The notes below the pieces were generated by a model. That model worked only from the letters and a program-made list of their open reading frames with translations, did not search any database and was not told the origin of the DNA. Shown here one piece after another: positions 50,611 through 61,073 of a DNA stretch of 64,000 nt (position 1 is the stretch's first letter; each line of letters begins with the position of its first letter). The position numbers and the translations under genes were made by a program. The stretch is from Penicillium oxalicum. Taxonomy: Eukaryota > Ascomycota > Eurotiomycetes > Eurotiales > Aspergillaceae. The stretch spans positions 372,001 to 436,000 of the forward strand of contig NC_064657.1 of NCBI RefSeq assembly GCF_001723175.1. The letters run 5' to 3'.

Positions 50611-51870
50611 CTAAAAGAAGAAATATGCGATCAGGAAGCTCAGCAGGCACAGGCCGGCAACGACCTGCACAGAGACACCTCCCTCGGCCGACCCGTGTGT
50701 CTGTTGAATCATCGCAGGGGCAGCGGGCGCCTCACCACCGGTCTTGCGCTGCCGCAAGCCCTGGTCGGCCAGACGTTCCTTAAGCCGCTGGATCTGAGCA
50801 TTGGCATCGGCGAGTTGGGACTTCAGGTCTTCTCCGGAAGGCAAAGCGTTGACCACGGCTTCTTTGGCATTTGCGAAGGGAGAGCCGGATTCAGCGGGGG
50901 GCGATGGCTCGGACCTGATGGACTTTTCGGAGAAATCGGGCGCAGGAATGGGCGAGGACTGTTCGACGTGGCTCTTCTTTGCGAGACCAACAGCAGGGGT
51001 TTCGAAGTTACCGCCGGGGGAGTTGTACGCAGGAGGCTCATCCTCGAACTTCTTCACCACAATAGATCAGTCAATGCTCCTCGGGCGGCTATTTGATTTT
51101 CTCTCTCTTTCGTTTCCGCACAACTTACAGGTTGAGAGGCGGGGGGCTGGGGAGGGGACTGGGCTGCATCAGCTTGCAGCCAATTCACGCGGATCTTGCG
51201 CTCGTTGATCGAGGCCTTGGAAGCTTTCTCGAACTGTTTTGTTGCGCATGTTTAGTTCACATCTTCTGTCGCGATTCTTCGAAAGGCCACATACAACGGC
51301 AGTGACATTAGACTGGTCCAGATCCGCGTCGGCGACTGCAACAGACTGCACAAGAAACTTGTCCTTGCACTTTTGTTCCAGTGGAGGCTCTTCCTTCATG
51401 GCCTGCAGGAGAACTGTGTATTGAATCGAGTCAGCCTCACGTGGTCCAGGCGCTAATCGGGGATGGATTCCGAACCCTGGACATCGACTTGCTGGCCGGG
51501 CTCAATCCGACCGGAGTTGGGGCGAACACAATAGCTAGCGCATATTAGTGACTGGTTTCATAGGCGTCAAAGTTGTCAAAGTTGTCAGCTCAGGGGATGC
51601 GTACTGCTTGGGCGCAGTAGTTTTGACCTGTTGTTCACAAACCGAGGCCCACGTTAGCTGCATGTCCCGAATATCACACACTTTGAAGGAAAGTCGAGAC
51701 GCACCTTGAAGACTACCGGGGTCTGGGTTGGATTTTGCAAGTGAAGAACCTCGCAAACTTCTTGAGTGAAGGGTCCTGCAATTCCATCAGCTTCTGCCCA
51801 CAAACACAGCATGGCCAGCTCCGCACTCACGCTTGAAGCCAAGCTCGGGGGGATCCAGTTCAAGTGACAT
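50611..51870 (-). CDS. scs2: VAP family ER membrane protein (Scs2-like, MSP domain)
   Basis: Seven exons in transcript order (51870-51831, 51775-51705, 51627-51605, 51534-51476, 51413-51295, 51233-51129, 51051-50611) give 285 aa. The MSP domain covers residues 1-125: MSLELDPPELGFKRPFTQEV, LHLQNPTQTPVVFKVKTTAPK, the VAP signature YCVRPNSGRIEPG, then KDKFLVQSV. A Pro/Ser-rich linker, a coiled coil (LADANAQIQRLKERLADQGL) and a C-terminal tail anchor (VQVVAGLCLLSFLIAYFFF) follow. VAPs hold FFAT-motif proteins at ER contact sites and support lipid transfer and inositol control. Intron 4 uses the unusual donor GTTCGG. The last acceptor (GTGAAG|AAG) is weak, so up to two residues there are uncertain. 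Confidence 0.94.
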
Positions 51871-53492
51871 CACAGCGGTGGCGTGAGTAAGAACAAGTAG
51901 GTTCGGTAATTAATCAAAAAAGTGCACAGTGTACAAGCGCACTGCGAGGAGTTCAAGTTTTGCTTTTTGGAATTACGTGTAAATGTTTATCTGGCCAAGG
52001 GAGCCTGAGCCTCAGGAGATGATGATTGTCCTGAGTTCCCGCCGGGGTGTTGATGATGAGTCAGCAGTCAGGTGATGTCATTGTACGCCCATTTTCAAAG
52101 GGGAACGTGAAGGTCCGTCACAGGTAATAGTCCAATCTGGTGGTGAGTACTTGATATGATCAACCAAAATTTTTATTCATGATATTTACTTGAAAATTGA
52201 GATGCCTATTCTCTTTTCTCATCGAGATCTGTTTAGACCTAGGGAGGAGTCTTCGAATGACTTGGTGGAGTATGAATTTCAGAATTGTGGGTCGTGGTTC
52301 TAGAGCCAGGGTACCAGGATACACTTGGTCGCGTTGCGACTCCAGCTACATTGAAACGCTTCAACCGAACCACAGCCCCGGGACTCCAGCTTCCATACGT
52401 ATGGTTTTGATGAAGGGTGGAACTCAGAGCCGCATCAAATCCTCATCTTTCATGGTTTCTTTTCCATGTGTAGGTCGGGTAATGCCACCTCCATAGGTAG
52501 GTTAGGTCTCCATTGATTCTAATAGCCATCTCAACAAAAGATCTGCATGGTGTTCTTCTGTACGGGATAAGATAATTTGGTGAATTACCTGTTGAATATA
52601 CCAGAAGCTTAGTCCATGGATGAATCTATTGGACTGCCATTAGATTTGCCTTTATCTCTCATGTTCTTGGCGTCTGTTGTAGGTAGAGAGCTTCAAGGAC
52701 GAACGATCGGCATGTCCCTCGAGGTAAGGTTCTAATCTGCACGTTGACATCGGTTTGCTGCGTCAAGCCATATGCCTTGCACGAGGTTCCAGCGATGTAA
52801 ATATTTAAACTGGCAGCCTCTTTGGAATGACACATGCCACTTGGATCCCAGCCCGGTCCAGGTGGGCGTTGCACACCATCTCTTGAAAACTCGGACATTC
52901 AGTAGTGAGTCCGAAGCACTCCCTCTTGAATCGCACGTGTAAGCGTCAACTGGTCAACGTCATCGAAAGGAGCTAGTAAGACAAAAATTGAGAGACAATT
53001 CCTTGAGACATAACTCAAAGATATGAATAAAGACTACCTCCAATGTTCTCATTGCTCTGGATTTAAACTTGGGGGTGGATCGTTGGTTGGAATCATCGAA
53101 CGAAGCTACTGCGTCTTTTTGTTTACCTCGTAGCTTGGTAGTACCACGCCCGTGTAATCAATAAAAGCACGACCGCATTGCCACATAGATCATTGATGCT
53201 CATCAGGTCCAGGGCCGGTGCTGTGTATACAAGTGGAGCTCCCCGCGTCAATCCTGCCGGACAGATCGCACTTATCGCTCGCCGCCTTTACGATACATCA
53301 CCCATCATCTCCACCAGCTCTCACTTCACCTTTTGTCCCCATCCGACGCTTGATTACAAGTCTAAGTGCTTCCCTTACGAGACTTCAAAATACAAACTTA
53401 CTGTCATTTCTTTTCCATCTAAGGAAACATCTTCTCCATAAATTAACACGGCATCCTCTCAGTCCGACCTTCTTCCACCACAAGTCAGCACC
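51871..53492. other. Divergent promoter region, VAP gene / UBX gene
   Basis: 1.6 kb between divergent genes. The open frames (for example 52197-52496 plus) lack motifs. No gene is seen. Confidence 0.6.
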
Positions 53493-54545
53493 ATGGCCTC
53501 AGACCTTGAGCAGCTCATTGAGATGGGCTTTGAGAAGGAGAGAGCGGAAATTGCAGTTCAAAAGACTGGCAATTGTAAGTTGACCAGACAGTCCGACGCT
53601 TTTTACGCCATCCATGACTGATTAGCCCTATGAACAGTGCAAGGAGCGCTTGAGTGGCTCGAGGTGAACCAGGACAAGACTTTGGAGGAGATCAAAGCAT
53701 CGCAAAGCGAAGAGGCCGACAATGACGAAGCCCCCGCACTCCAGCCTGGCGAAGAAGCCCGCAGTCTGGTCTGCAATGAATGTGGCAAGAAGTTCCGAAG
53801 CCAAGCACAGGCAGAATTCCACGCCTCCAAGACCGAACACACCGATTTCTCCGAATCCACGGAGGAACTTGCGCCCCTCACTGAAGAGCAGAAGAAAGAG
53901 CGGTTGGAGGAATTGAGACAGAAACTGGCTGCCAAGCGGGCGGCTCAGGCCGAACAGGATAAGATCGAGCAGCGGAAGAACGAGGTAGGCTTGAAAAGAC
54001 CCCTCGTGCAAAGACTATGCTGACGTGTATGACAGAACATCCGCCGTAAGAACACACAAGAGAACCAGGAGGCAAAGGAGGCGTTGGAGAAGAAGCAAAG
54101 ACAGAAAGAGGAAGCAAAGAAACGTCAGGAAAAGCTAGACGACAAGGCGCATCTCGCTCGTGTCAAGGCGCAAATCGCGGCCGATAAAGAGGAACGCCGC
54201 CTCAGGGCCGAGCGAGAGCGCGCTGAGCGAGCTGGTGTGGCTGCTCCTCAAGCTGCTACCGCGTCTATTCCCGGTCCAACGACGTCCGGACCTGTTGCAT
54301 CTAAACCTGCCTCTGCGTACACTGAGACCCGTCTTCGCTTGCAGACTTCAAATGGCAACATCATGAAGACCGTACCGGTGACGACTACCTTATTTGAGGT
54401 GGCAGAGTCCCTCAAGCAGGAGAATGGCCTCGATGTCCACAGCTTCACTCAGACTTTTCCTAAGAAAGTCTTTGATAATGAGTTCTTCGGAGAATCGCTG
54501 AAGGATCTCGGCCTCGTGCCAAGCGCCAGCCTTATCGTGCAATGA
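53493..54545 (+). CDS. UBA-C2H2-UBX domain protein (UBXN1/SAKS1-like p97/Cdc48 cofactor)
   Basis: Three exons (53493-53574, 53638-53984, 54036-54545) give 312 aa. Residues 1-37 are a UBA domain (LEQLIEMGFEKERAEIAVQK, then LQGALEWL) that binds ubiquitin. A C2H2 finger follows with C73-x2-C76-x12-H89-x5-H95 (VCNECGKKFRSQAQAEFH). A long charged coiled coil runs from about 110 to 205. The C-terminal UBX domain (about 230-312: TETRLRLQTSNG, VPVTTTLFEVAESL, the FPKKVF loop, LKDLGLVPSASLIV) binds the Cdc48/p97 N-domain. The layout is that of UBXN1/SAKS1, which links ubiquitylated substrates to Cdc48. Its stop is about 300 nt before the RAD52 start codon. Confidence 0.93.
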
Positions 54546-54842
54546 TCCCCCGGATTTACGTCGAGAGGGTCTCTACCTTCGGCACCCGCAATTCTCTAGT
54601 TTAGGCAAAACGAATGATGACCACATCCGTAGAATCTTCCAAATTCGAGCTAGGCGAGAAAGATCCGAGTTTCATTTACTTATTAACTCCGTATTCAGCA
54701 CATCTAATCCAGCATCTTACGGCCTGGTTGGAGTGGTTCAGATCTTATCAGCACGTGACTTCGCGATCGTGCGCGTATGAAGTGAGACGCGCTCAACAAG
54801 CATGTACAATCAACTTGCGACCAACAAATAAGGTCGCCTATT

Positions 54843-56880
54843 ATGCCAGCGTACGTGAATATCTCTGGAGAAAGTCCCGTGTATGGAGAAACGCAGGCCA
54901 GGCTGACTTTTCCGCCAGCGTCGGTGACCAACATCGTGGCGGACCAACAGCTGTGAGAATGCCGAACGCACCTAACCCAGTCAACGCGAATCCGTTCGAG
55001 GAACCGGAACGCCGAATGAGCGAGTACACTGCGATGCAGGTGGCAACTTTGCAGGCTCGTCTCGATCGAAAGCTTGGACCTGAATACATTTCATCCCGAC
55101 CGGGTGCTGCGGGGCAAAAAGTGCACTATCTTTCGGCAGACAAGTGTATCAATCTGGCGAATGAAGTTTTCGGGTTCAATGGCTGGTCCAGCTCGATACA
55201 GAGGGTGGATATCGATTTTGTAGGTCAATATGAATGATTTGGGATGGCTCTCTCTAACAGTCACATCTGGAATAGGTCGAGGAGAATGAGAACACGGGCA
55301 AGGTCAGCCTTGGACTATCAGTGATCGTGCGGGTCACGCTAAAAGATGGAACATTTCACGAGGTGAGACAAGTAAATTCTCAAGAGTTGCGGTCAACAGA
55401 TTGAGACGAGACTGACTTCTGCTGGACTAGGACATCGGTTACGGGCACATAGAGAACTGCAAAGGCAAAGCGGCTGCTTTCGAGAAATCTAAGAAGGAGG
55501 GAACAACAGATGCTCTGAAACGTACCTTGAGGAACTTTGGAAATGTGCTGGGCAACTGCGTCTATGACAAGGACTATTTGTCAAAAGTTACCAAAATTAG
55601 GACCACTCCCGTGAGTGCTTCTTCTCTCCATGCTCACGGTATCCTTACTGACTATCCCTGCAGGCGAGATGGGATGTCAACGAGCTTCACCGTCATCCAG
55701 ACTTTGCTCCGATGAAAAAAGAATCTGCGCCAAAAAGCAGATTATCAGAAGACGATGATCTTCCTCTACCACGCCCAACCGAGCCAGCACGAGGCGCCAT
55801 CCCCAGTCACGCTGCTGTGTTCGACGGTGACGGGGAGTTTGGAAGTGAGTGTCGTCAATTTTATCGCTGATTGAATGGTTCAACTAACAAGTGAAAGGTG
55901 ACGTTTTCGACGAGGCTGATTTTGTCGTAACCAATACTGGTAATCCCGACGAGATTGTAATAGAACCAGAGCAGCCGCAGCTTCCCCCCACGCCCTTAAA
56001 CCGTTCATATCCCCAGGCCGTGCCCGCGCGAGGCCGATTCGATTCGAATGCTGTGACGCCTTCCAAGCCCGAAAGGTGGAGTGGAACGAATGCCACAGGT
56101 GCAAGACAGATGGTGCCTCCTCATGCTCGGCAGCAACCCCCCTCTCTCTCCGACCAGCAGCGCGGGATGCATGCGCCAGGGCCTGGAAGCAACGTGCCAA
56201 ACGGCAAACTGAACGGTCCTCCCCCTATGGCCAACAACAACAACCCACCACCCCAAATTAAACGCGAGCCTGTAGCTGTACCAGCCCAGGATAGTTCGAA
56301 CCAACCAACACCCACTGTGGGGTTCTTTTCCGCGAGGGCTGCTGATCAGCTGCGAGATAATCCTAATGCTGCACCCATCCCAGGATCACAGTTTGATCCA
56401 CATGCAGAAAGCCCATCGATTCGGAAAACCGCTGGCATAGACCACTCGAAGACTGTGGCGGTAGTCAGAAGTGGTAACGGGGTCTCTCCAGCCCCGGACA
56501 AGGGACGCACGCGCGACGCAATCAACCCAGCAACGAATCTCCAGTCTCGGGTGGGCGGTGGCGCACCTCCCACAGGGGGCTTCGGGAGTCCATTGTCTAG
56601 AGGTCAATCGGTCTCATCTTATAGGCCTCTCACTCGACCGAGCGTTGATTCCAGGAACGCAACAAACGGGGGGGCAGGCAATCGAGCAGGAAGCGCTCCT
56701 CCACAAAATGTGAACGGGAAGCGCCCACCCCTAAGCGACGTGACTAATGCCGACGGGGTATCAGGTCCAGGCTCGAACAATCCGCAGGCTCCGGCTAGCT
56801 CGAACGAAATCAAACGACCCCGAATGGCCGAGAGTGTGCCTGGTCAGCCACAGCAGAAGCTGCCTCGGCCCCCTCAGTAA
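54843..56880 (+). CDS. rad52: RAD52 homologous-recombination protein
   Basis: Six coding exons (54843-54850, 54919-55219, 55276-55362, 55431-55610, 55664-55844, 55898-56880) give 579 aa. Exon 1 is only 8 nt: ATGCCAGC, then GTACGT, a GCTGAC branch site and a GCCAG acceptor, giving [11 protein letters not shown], the start expected for fungal Rad52. The conserved N-terminal annealing domain spans about 25-200 ([35 protein letters not shown], the [20 protein letters not shown] region, [20 protein letters not shown]). The rest is a long Pro/Asn/Ser-rich disordered region that in yeast holds RPA- and Rad51-binding motifs. It anneals RPA-coated single strands and loads Rad51 during double-strand-break repair. 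The A. nidulans counterpart is called radC. Confidence 0.96.
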
Positions 56881-57975
56881 TGAAAGCTCATGGACTTGAG
56901 ATTCCGAAATATTAGCTTTAGCCTTGCGCACTTAGCGGGTGTTCTGATGTCCATTGTTTATTACGAATGTTATTGTTCCTGTGGTCCGGTATTCCTCATT
57001 CTCATCTTTGAATTATTATCAATTTCTTCATTCACGGGGTAAGCAAAAGCCAACTTGGTCGATCCTAATGTTGTGTCGAGACTCAGATTGTTAGCAAGCT
57101 CCTGGTATGACAAAAAATTGCTTCGCAACTCATGTTGAAGCTCCTTTCGGTGGAGAGCCCAATCTAGGATTTCCTACGGGCACTAGATCGGACCATCAGG
57201 CGTGCCGTTATCCAGTATTCCAAAGACGAGATATCCCGTGCGCCCTTGGTAATTGTCCCTAAAGTCTGTGTGCACACGGTCTGCTGGGCGGAGCCTCGAT
57301 TTTGAGGTGCTCATATGATCGAGAAGGATCATTGAGCCAATCATGCTCCCAGGTGTATACGAAGCTTTCCTCGAGACTGTCATACTCAAAAAGCTGGGCA
57401 AGCTTAAGCGACTTCTATCTTCCGTCTGTCTCTTCAGGGTCAGTGTTCTGGTATCAACTGATCCAGTATGTAGTTTGATGGGTCAAGCCCAGACAGGTAA
57501 TTCGGCAGGGCTTCTTTTCAGCCTCGTGTTGAGGGTTCAAGCTTGATTGGAACTTTGCTCATTGCACCCCTTAGACTTTCTTGACTCTCCCCAATTTTCT
57601 CTTTTTTTTTTCCTAGCTCGCTCTCGATCACGCTGCTTTGTGGAACTCGGTAAATGCCTCTCACAGCCCATCTGCACCTAACAAGGCTGACTGGGCGAAG
57701 CGCCGCGTGACAGAAACCAACACAACAACCCTGCGGGAGGCTGATGTGTCTCACTGTGGTTCCAACCCTTGCGAGACACCTGCACATGGCCGGGATTTGG
57801 ACCCAGTGCCAACCTACCACCTGCGCAAAGGCGCGTATGTAATCGAGTAGACGTGCGGGGTAATCTTTTCAGCCTCATTCACAGTCTACTATCTTCTACT
57901 TTTATATCGAGAGTTTGTCAATTGAGAAGATGTGAGTTTGTGGGTTAAAATTTGTCTTTTTCGAACTTCATAAGA
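56881..57975. other. Intergenic region after rad52
   Basis: The rad52 3' UTR and the promoter of the next gene. Minus-strand sequence at about 57183-57400 has two overlapping open frames of coding-like composition, one preceded by a CCCAG acceptor-like site, but I could not assemble a gene from them. It may be a decayed fragment. Confidence 0.5.
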
Positions 57976-59404
57976 ATGGGTGAGCTGGCGGTGCCAAAAG
58001 TCGCTGTGTTGAGGCCCGGCTCGCAGACTACTGATTCTCGTGAGGATGAATCAAGTTTCGATCTCCATCCTGAACTTGACGTGCCACACGGTATACCCCG
58101 CCGGCTAAGTGCGTTGCTCCTTGGACACTCGTTGACGCCCGCTCTTGGATCTTCTTCTCTGCCTTTTACCAACATACCTGGAACTCGTCCTCCTCCACCT
58201 CGGTCAAATACCCCCTTGAAGCCCCGGGGAAGGAATTCAAGAAGACGCCGCTCGGGCCAGCTGGATCCTGCACCGGATTCTGCACCTCGTTATGCATCTG
58301 GTTCTTCTTCAAAGCAGGAACATGGCGAGCAGGATTCTCAATCTAGCTTCAGCAATGGTAAGGTCGACGGCGCTGAGGAATCCGACATCGGACCCCATGG
58401 GCAACGTATGAGTGCCTTGGAAACCCACTTGGGGTCTATTTTACGGGACGGCATGAATCCGATTATTTTCGTCTGCTGGGGCAAATCATCCGACTGCACA
58501 ATTGTACCAGTCCCGCTTACTAACTATGAAGATGAGGCTGCGGTATGGACAGAGATCAGAAGGGCTTGGCTGTCTCGGCTGGGGTGGAAGAAATACGTTC
58601 CCTGGTACAACGTGAAGCGAGTGGACTTGGTTGAGGTGAGCAGCTCTCTTGAGCACAGGCGTATTCTGCTGGTTGATTTGATTAAAATGTGATATCAGTT
58701 GTCTCTTGCAGGTGTCAAGCCCAACGTGTCCGGAGAGTCTGCTCAGTTCATGGGCATGTATCGAAGTCGAAACTTGAAGTCTCAAGAAGCTCATTTCCAA
58801 AAAATTGTCGATGATTACCAGGAGATGCGGGAATACCCATGTGGATATGATGTCTCCACAGGAAAGGCGTTGTGCATGTGCACTCTGACCAACTGTGCAT
58901 CGGGTATTGGCGACGAGGAGTGCCCAACAGAAATTATCGTTCAGGCCATGAGGAGTCTCAGAGCCACTCAGACTCATGATTTGATGACGACGATATTTTT
59001 CCATCCCGAGTTGGCATCCGTAAATGGATTCCTGCAGGCTGAAACAGTGATTTATGGACACTCGTGAGCTCCCCTTGTAACCACAATCCCGGTGTGAAAG
59101 AGTGCCCTGCTGATAATAAGGGTAAAGTAACCTTCTTTCCAGGATATTATACTCCTGGCATTGTCCAGAACTCCGCGAACTAGAATTTCAAGCGGTGCTC
59201 CTCGACGATAATTGGGATGACATTTTGCGATGGCTTGCTGGTCCCTTGACTATCTTGGTGCCGTTGATGACCGTCCTCATTGCCCAGTACATCTTTGGCG
59301 ACTGGGGGACGGCATGGAACGTCGGATGTTTCTTCGTTGCCTTCACTGTGGCGTCTCCGTTCTTGAATATGGGATGGCATACGACCCCACGTCCGGAGCA
59401 TTGA
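57976..59404 (+). CDS. Fungal membrane protein of unknown function, 428 aa
   Basis: Three exons (57976-58635, 58699-59063, 59143-59404) keep frame. I do not recognise a named domain. Residues 1-150 are disordered, with Pro and Arg/Ser-rich patches (RPPPPRSNTP, RGRNSRRRR). A folded middle region follows (MNPIIFVCWGKSSDCTIVPV, WLSRLGWKKYVPWYNVKRVD), containing a Cys-rich loop (KALCMCTLTNCASGIGDEEC). A segment with SILYSWHCPELRELEFQAVL precedes two C-terminal membrane spans (LTILVPLMTVLIAQYIF and VGCFFVAFTVASPFL). The second exon uses the acceptor at 58698; the CAG 12 nt... nearer the long frame would break phase. A membrane-anchored protein with its bulk on one side is likely, but its role is unknown. 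Confidence 0.8.
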
Positions 59405-59910
59405 TGGAGGCATTTTATCTCTTTCCATGAGACGTGTTTTCTATTTTGGATGGTAATAAAGTCTCTCCTATATGAAAGTATACTTATTGGGCCTCGGCCA
59501 CGGCATGAATGAGGTCAGCCAGCCTGACTGGATCCAGGTTATACCTCGCAACAGCGGCATAGCCACGGATCGGAACTGTAAACAGGACACACCAAATATA
59601 TCTCCAGTCCAGCAAGGTGTAGGCTGGTCGATCTGATCGAAGTAGAGGAAAGGAATTCTCATAGCCCAATTCATTTGCAATTCAATGTAGCTGCGCTCTG
59701 TTTAATTTGCGAGAGAGAGTGTGTGGCAAAGGATACATGGATTAGCCAGTCCAGTTCAATGAGAATCGTTGAATGGCCTGATCCTTTCCTGCTTCTGATC
59801 CTCCAAACTGATGTTCCACCCGGGATTTGTCAAAAAGTGTTATAAGATCAAAAACAACCAGGTTATCATCAGCCAGCACCAAGTGGTCGAGCAGTAACTC
59901 GATCATCGCA
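59405..59910. other. Intergenic region before the tRNA gene
   Basis: The 3' flank of the membrane-protein gene and the 5' flank of the tRNA gene. No coding frame is supported. Confidence 0.6.
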
Positions 59911-59996
59911 TCTTCCTTGGTCTAGTGGTCATGATTTCCGCTTGTCATTAACACCGATAAGCGCGGGAGACCGGGGTTCGATTCCCCGAGGGAGAG
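59911..59996 (+). tRNA. tRNA-Asp (anticodon GTC) with a 14-nt intron
   Basis: An 86-nt gene folds as a tRNA. The acceptor TCTTCCT pairs with AGGGAGA, with one G-T pair. The anticodon stem TCCGC pairs with GCGGG, the T arm is CGGGG-TTCGATT-CCCCG, and the discriminator base is G, as expected for Asp. The anticodon GTC is at 59944-59946. A 14-nt intron (59948-59961) sits after position 37, the canonical place for nuclear tRNA introns. Six T residues at 60001-60006 make a Pol III terminator. The D stem (GTCT/TGAT) is weakly paired, so a decayed copy is a minor alternative. Confidence 0.88.
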
Positions 59997-60000
59997 ATTC

Positions 60001-60006
60001 TTTTTT
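60001..60006 (+). terminator. Pol III T-run terminator
   Basis: Six consecutive T residues five bases after the tRNA-Asp discriminator base. Four or more T on the coding strand stop RNA polymerase III. Confidence 0.8.
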
Positions 60007-61073
60007 GGACCCACTCGAGGTGGCTCATGCTATTCCTTGTTTTTATCACGTGGAGTGGAGATCCAAGGCTCTCCAGATCCACTGGACCTGGATGATATCC
60101 ATGCAGTTGCTCTTGCTGATCTTTGAAAGCTTAAATCCTTCCGCTGATTGTACTTGCGCCCCCTCTCACCATCCCCATTAGACTGGGGCAAGTGTACCAT
60201 GAAGATGTCACCAAAGCACTGGATAGAAAATAGCAGCAAGGAAAGCACTAAGCGTCGAAGCGGAGAGTTAACTGACAGAAAAGGGAAGGATGTACTGTAC
60301 TTTCGCACTTTCACCTGGCCTGGATTGTGACGAGCGGCTATCATTGCGATGACTACTTATTTCTTGATTGACGATGGTCAGGGTAGGGCTGCGAAGCCGA
60401 TGATGGTAATGGATTCGACCCTGAAGTATCCCCGCTGTTTCTATGACGGAGCTGACCTTGCGGCTAGTTTACGGGGTGCGAAATCAACATTTCTTGCTCG
60501 GGTTTTACTGCTAAAGTGATTGATCAACATGAGTTTTTATTTTACTAGAGAGATCCTAGGTAAATTAGGAAGAGAGAACGAGCGAGCGCTGTAGAGAAGA
60601 TTAGATTCTGTGAGAGTTGAAGGACGGTAGAGTCGGTTGAGGTGGACCAATAAGGGGACAATTACTACACTACGAATAGGTAGATAGGGGCTTGACAGTG
60701 TGTGCGTCTGCTACTGATTCGCATGTCATTCCTCACCATACTACTACTAGCCGAGGCACAGCCTACGAGAAACGGATGCATGTAAAGTCTAACAATCGTA
60801 GGCTGTCACGTCTTCATGAAGTAGACGGCTCCTAGAAAATAAGAATGTGACCATATCAGACATAAAGAATTGGATGCGATGTCAGGTAATAAAGGTATAA
60901 AATCAGCAGCAAGTGGAAGACAACTTCAAAAAGCTCATTGATTGTGTATATGGCGGGAGGGTCAAGTACCGCCACCCAAATTGGGTCTGCTGTTCATTCC
61001 GATCAACAAAAAGTCCCAGGAAATGAGTTCAACCCCCCCTGAGGGACAAAGTTGCCCATGAAAGGACAATGTA
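60007..61073. other. Intergenic region between the tRNA and terpene synthase genes
   Basis: About 1.1 kb with no coding-like frame. The right end is the terpene synthase 3' flank. Confidence 0.6.

Noticed and set aside
54614..54918. Extended N-terminus for RAD52 from the frame starting at 54614
   Set aside because: The extra residues match nothing in Rad52, while the 8-nt exon plus intron restores the family start.
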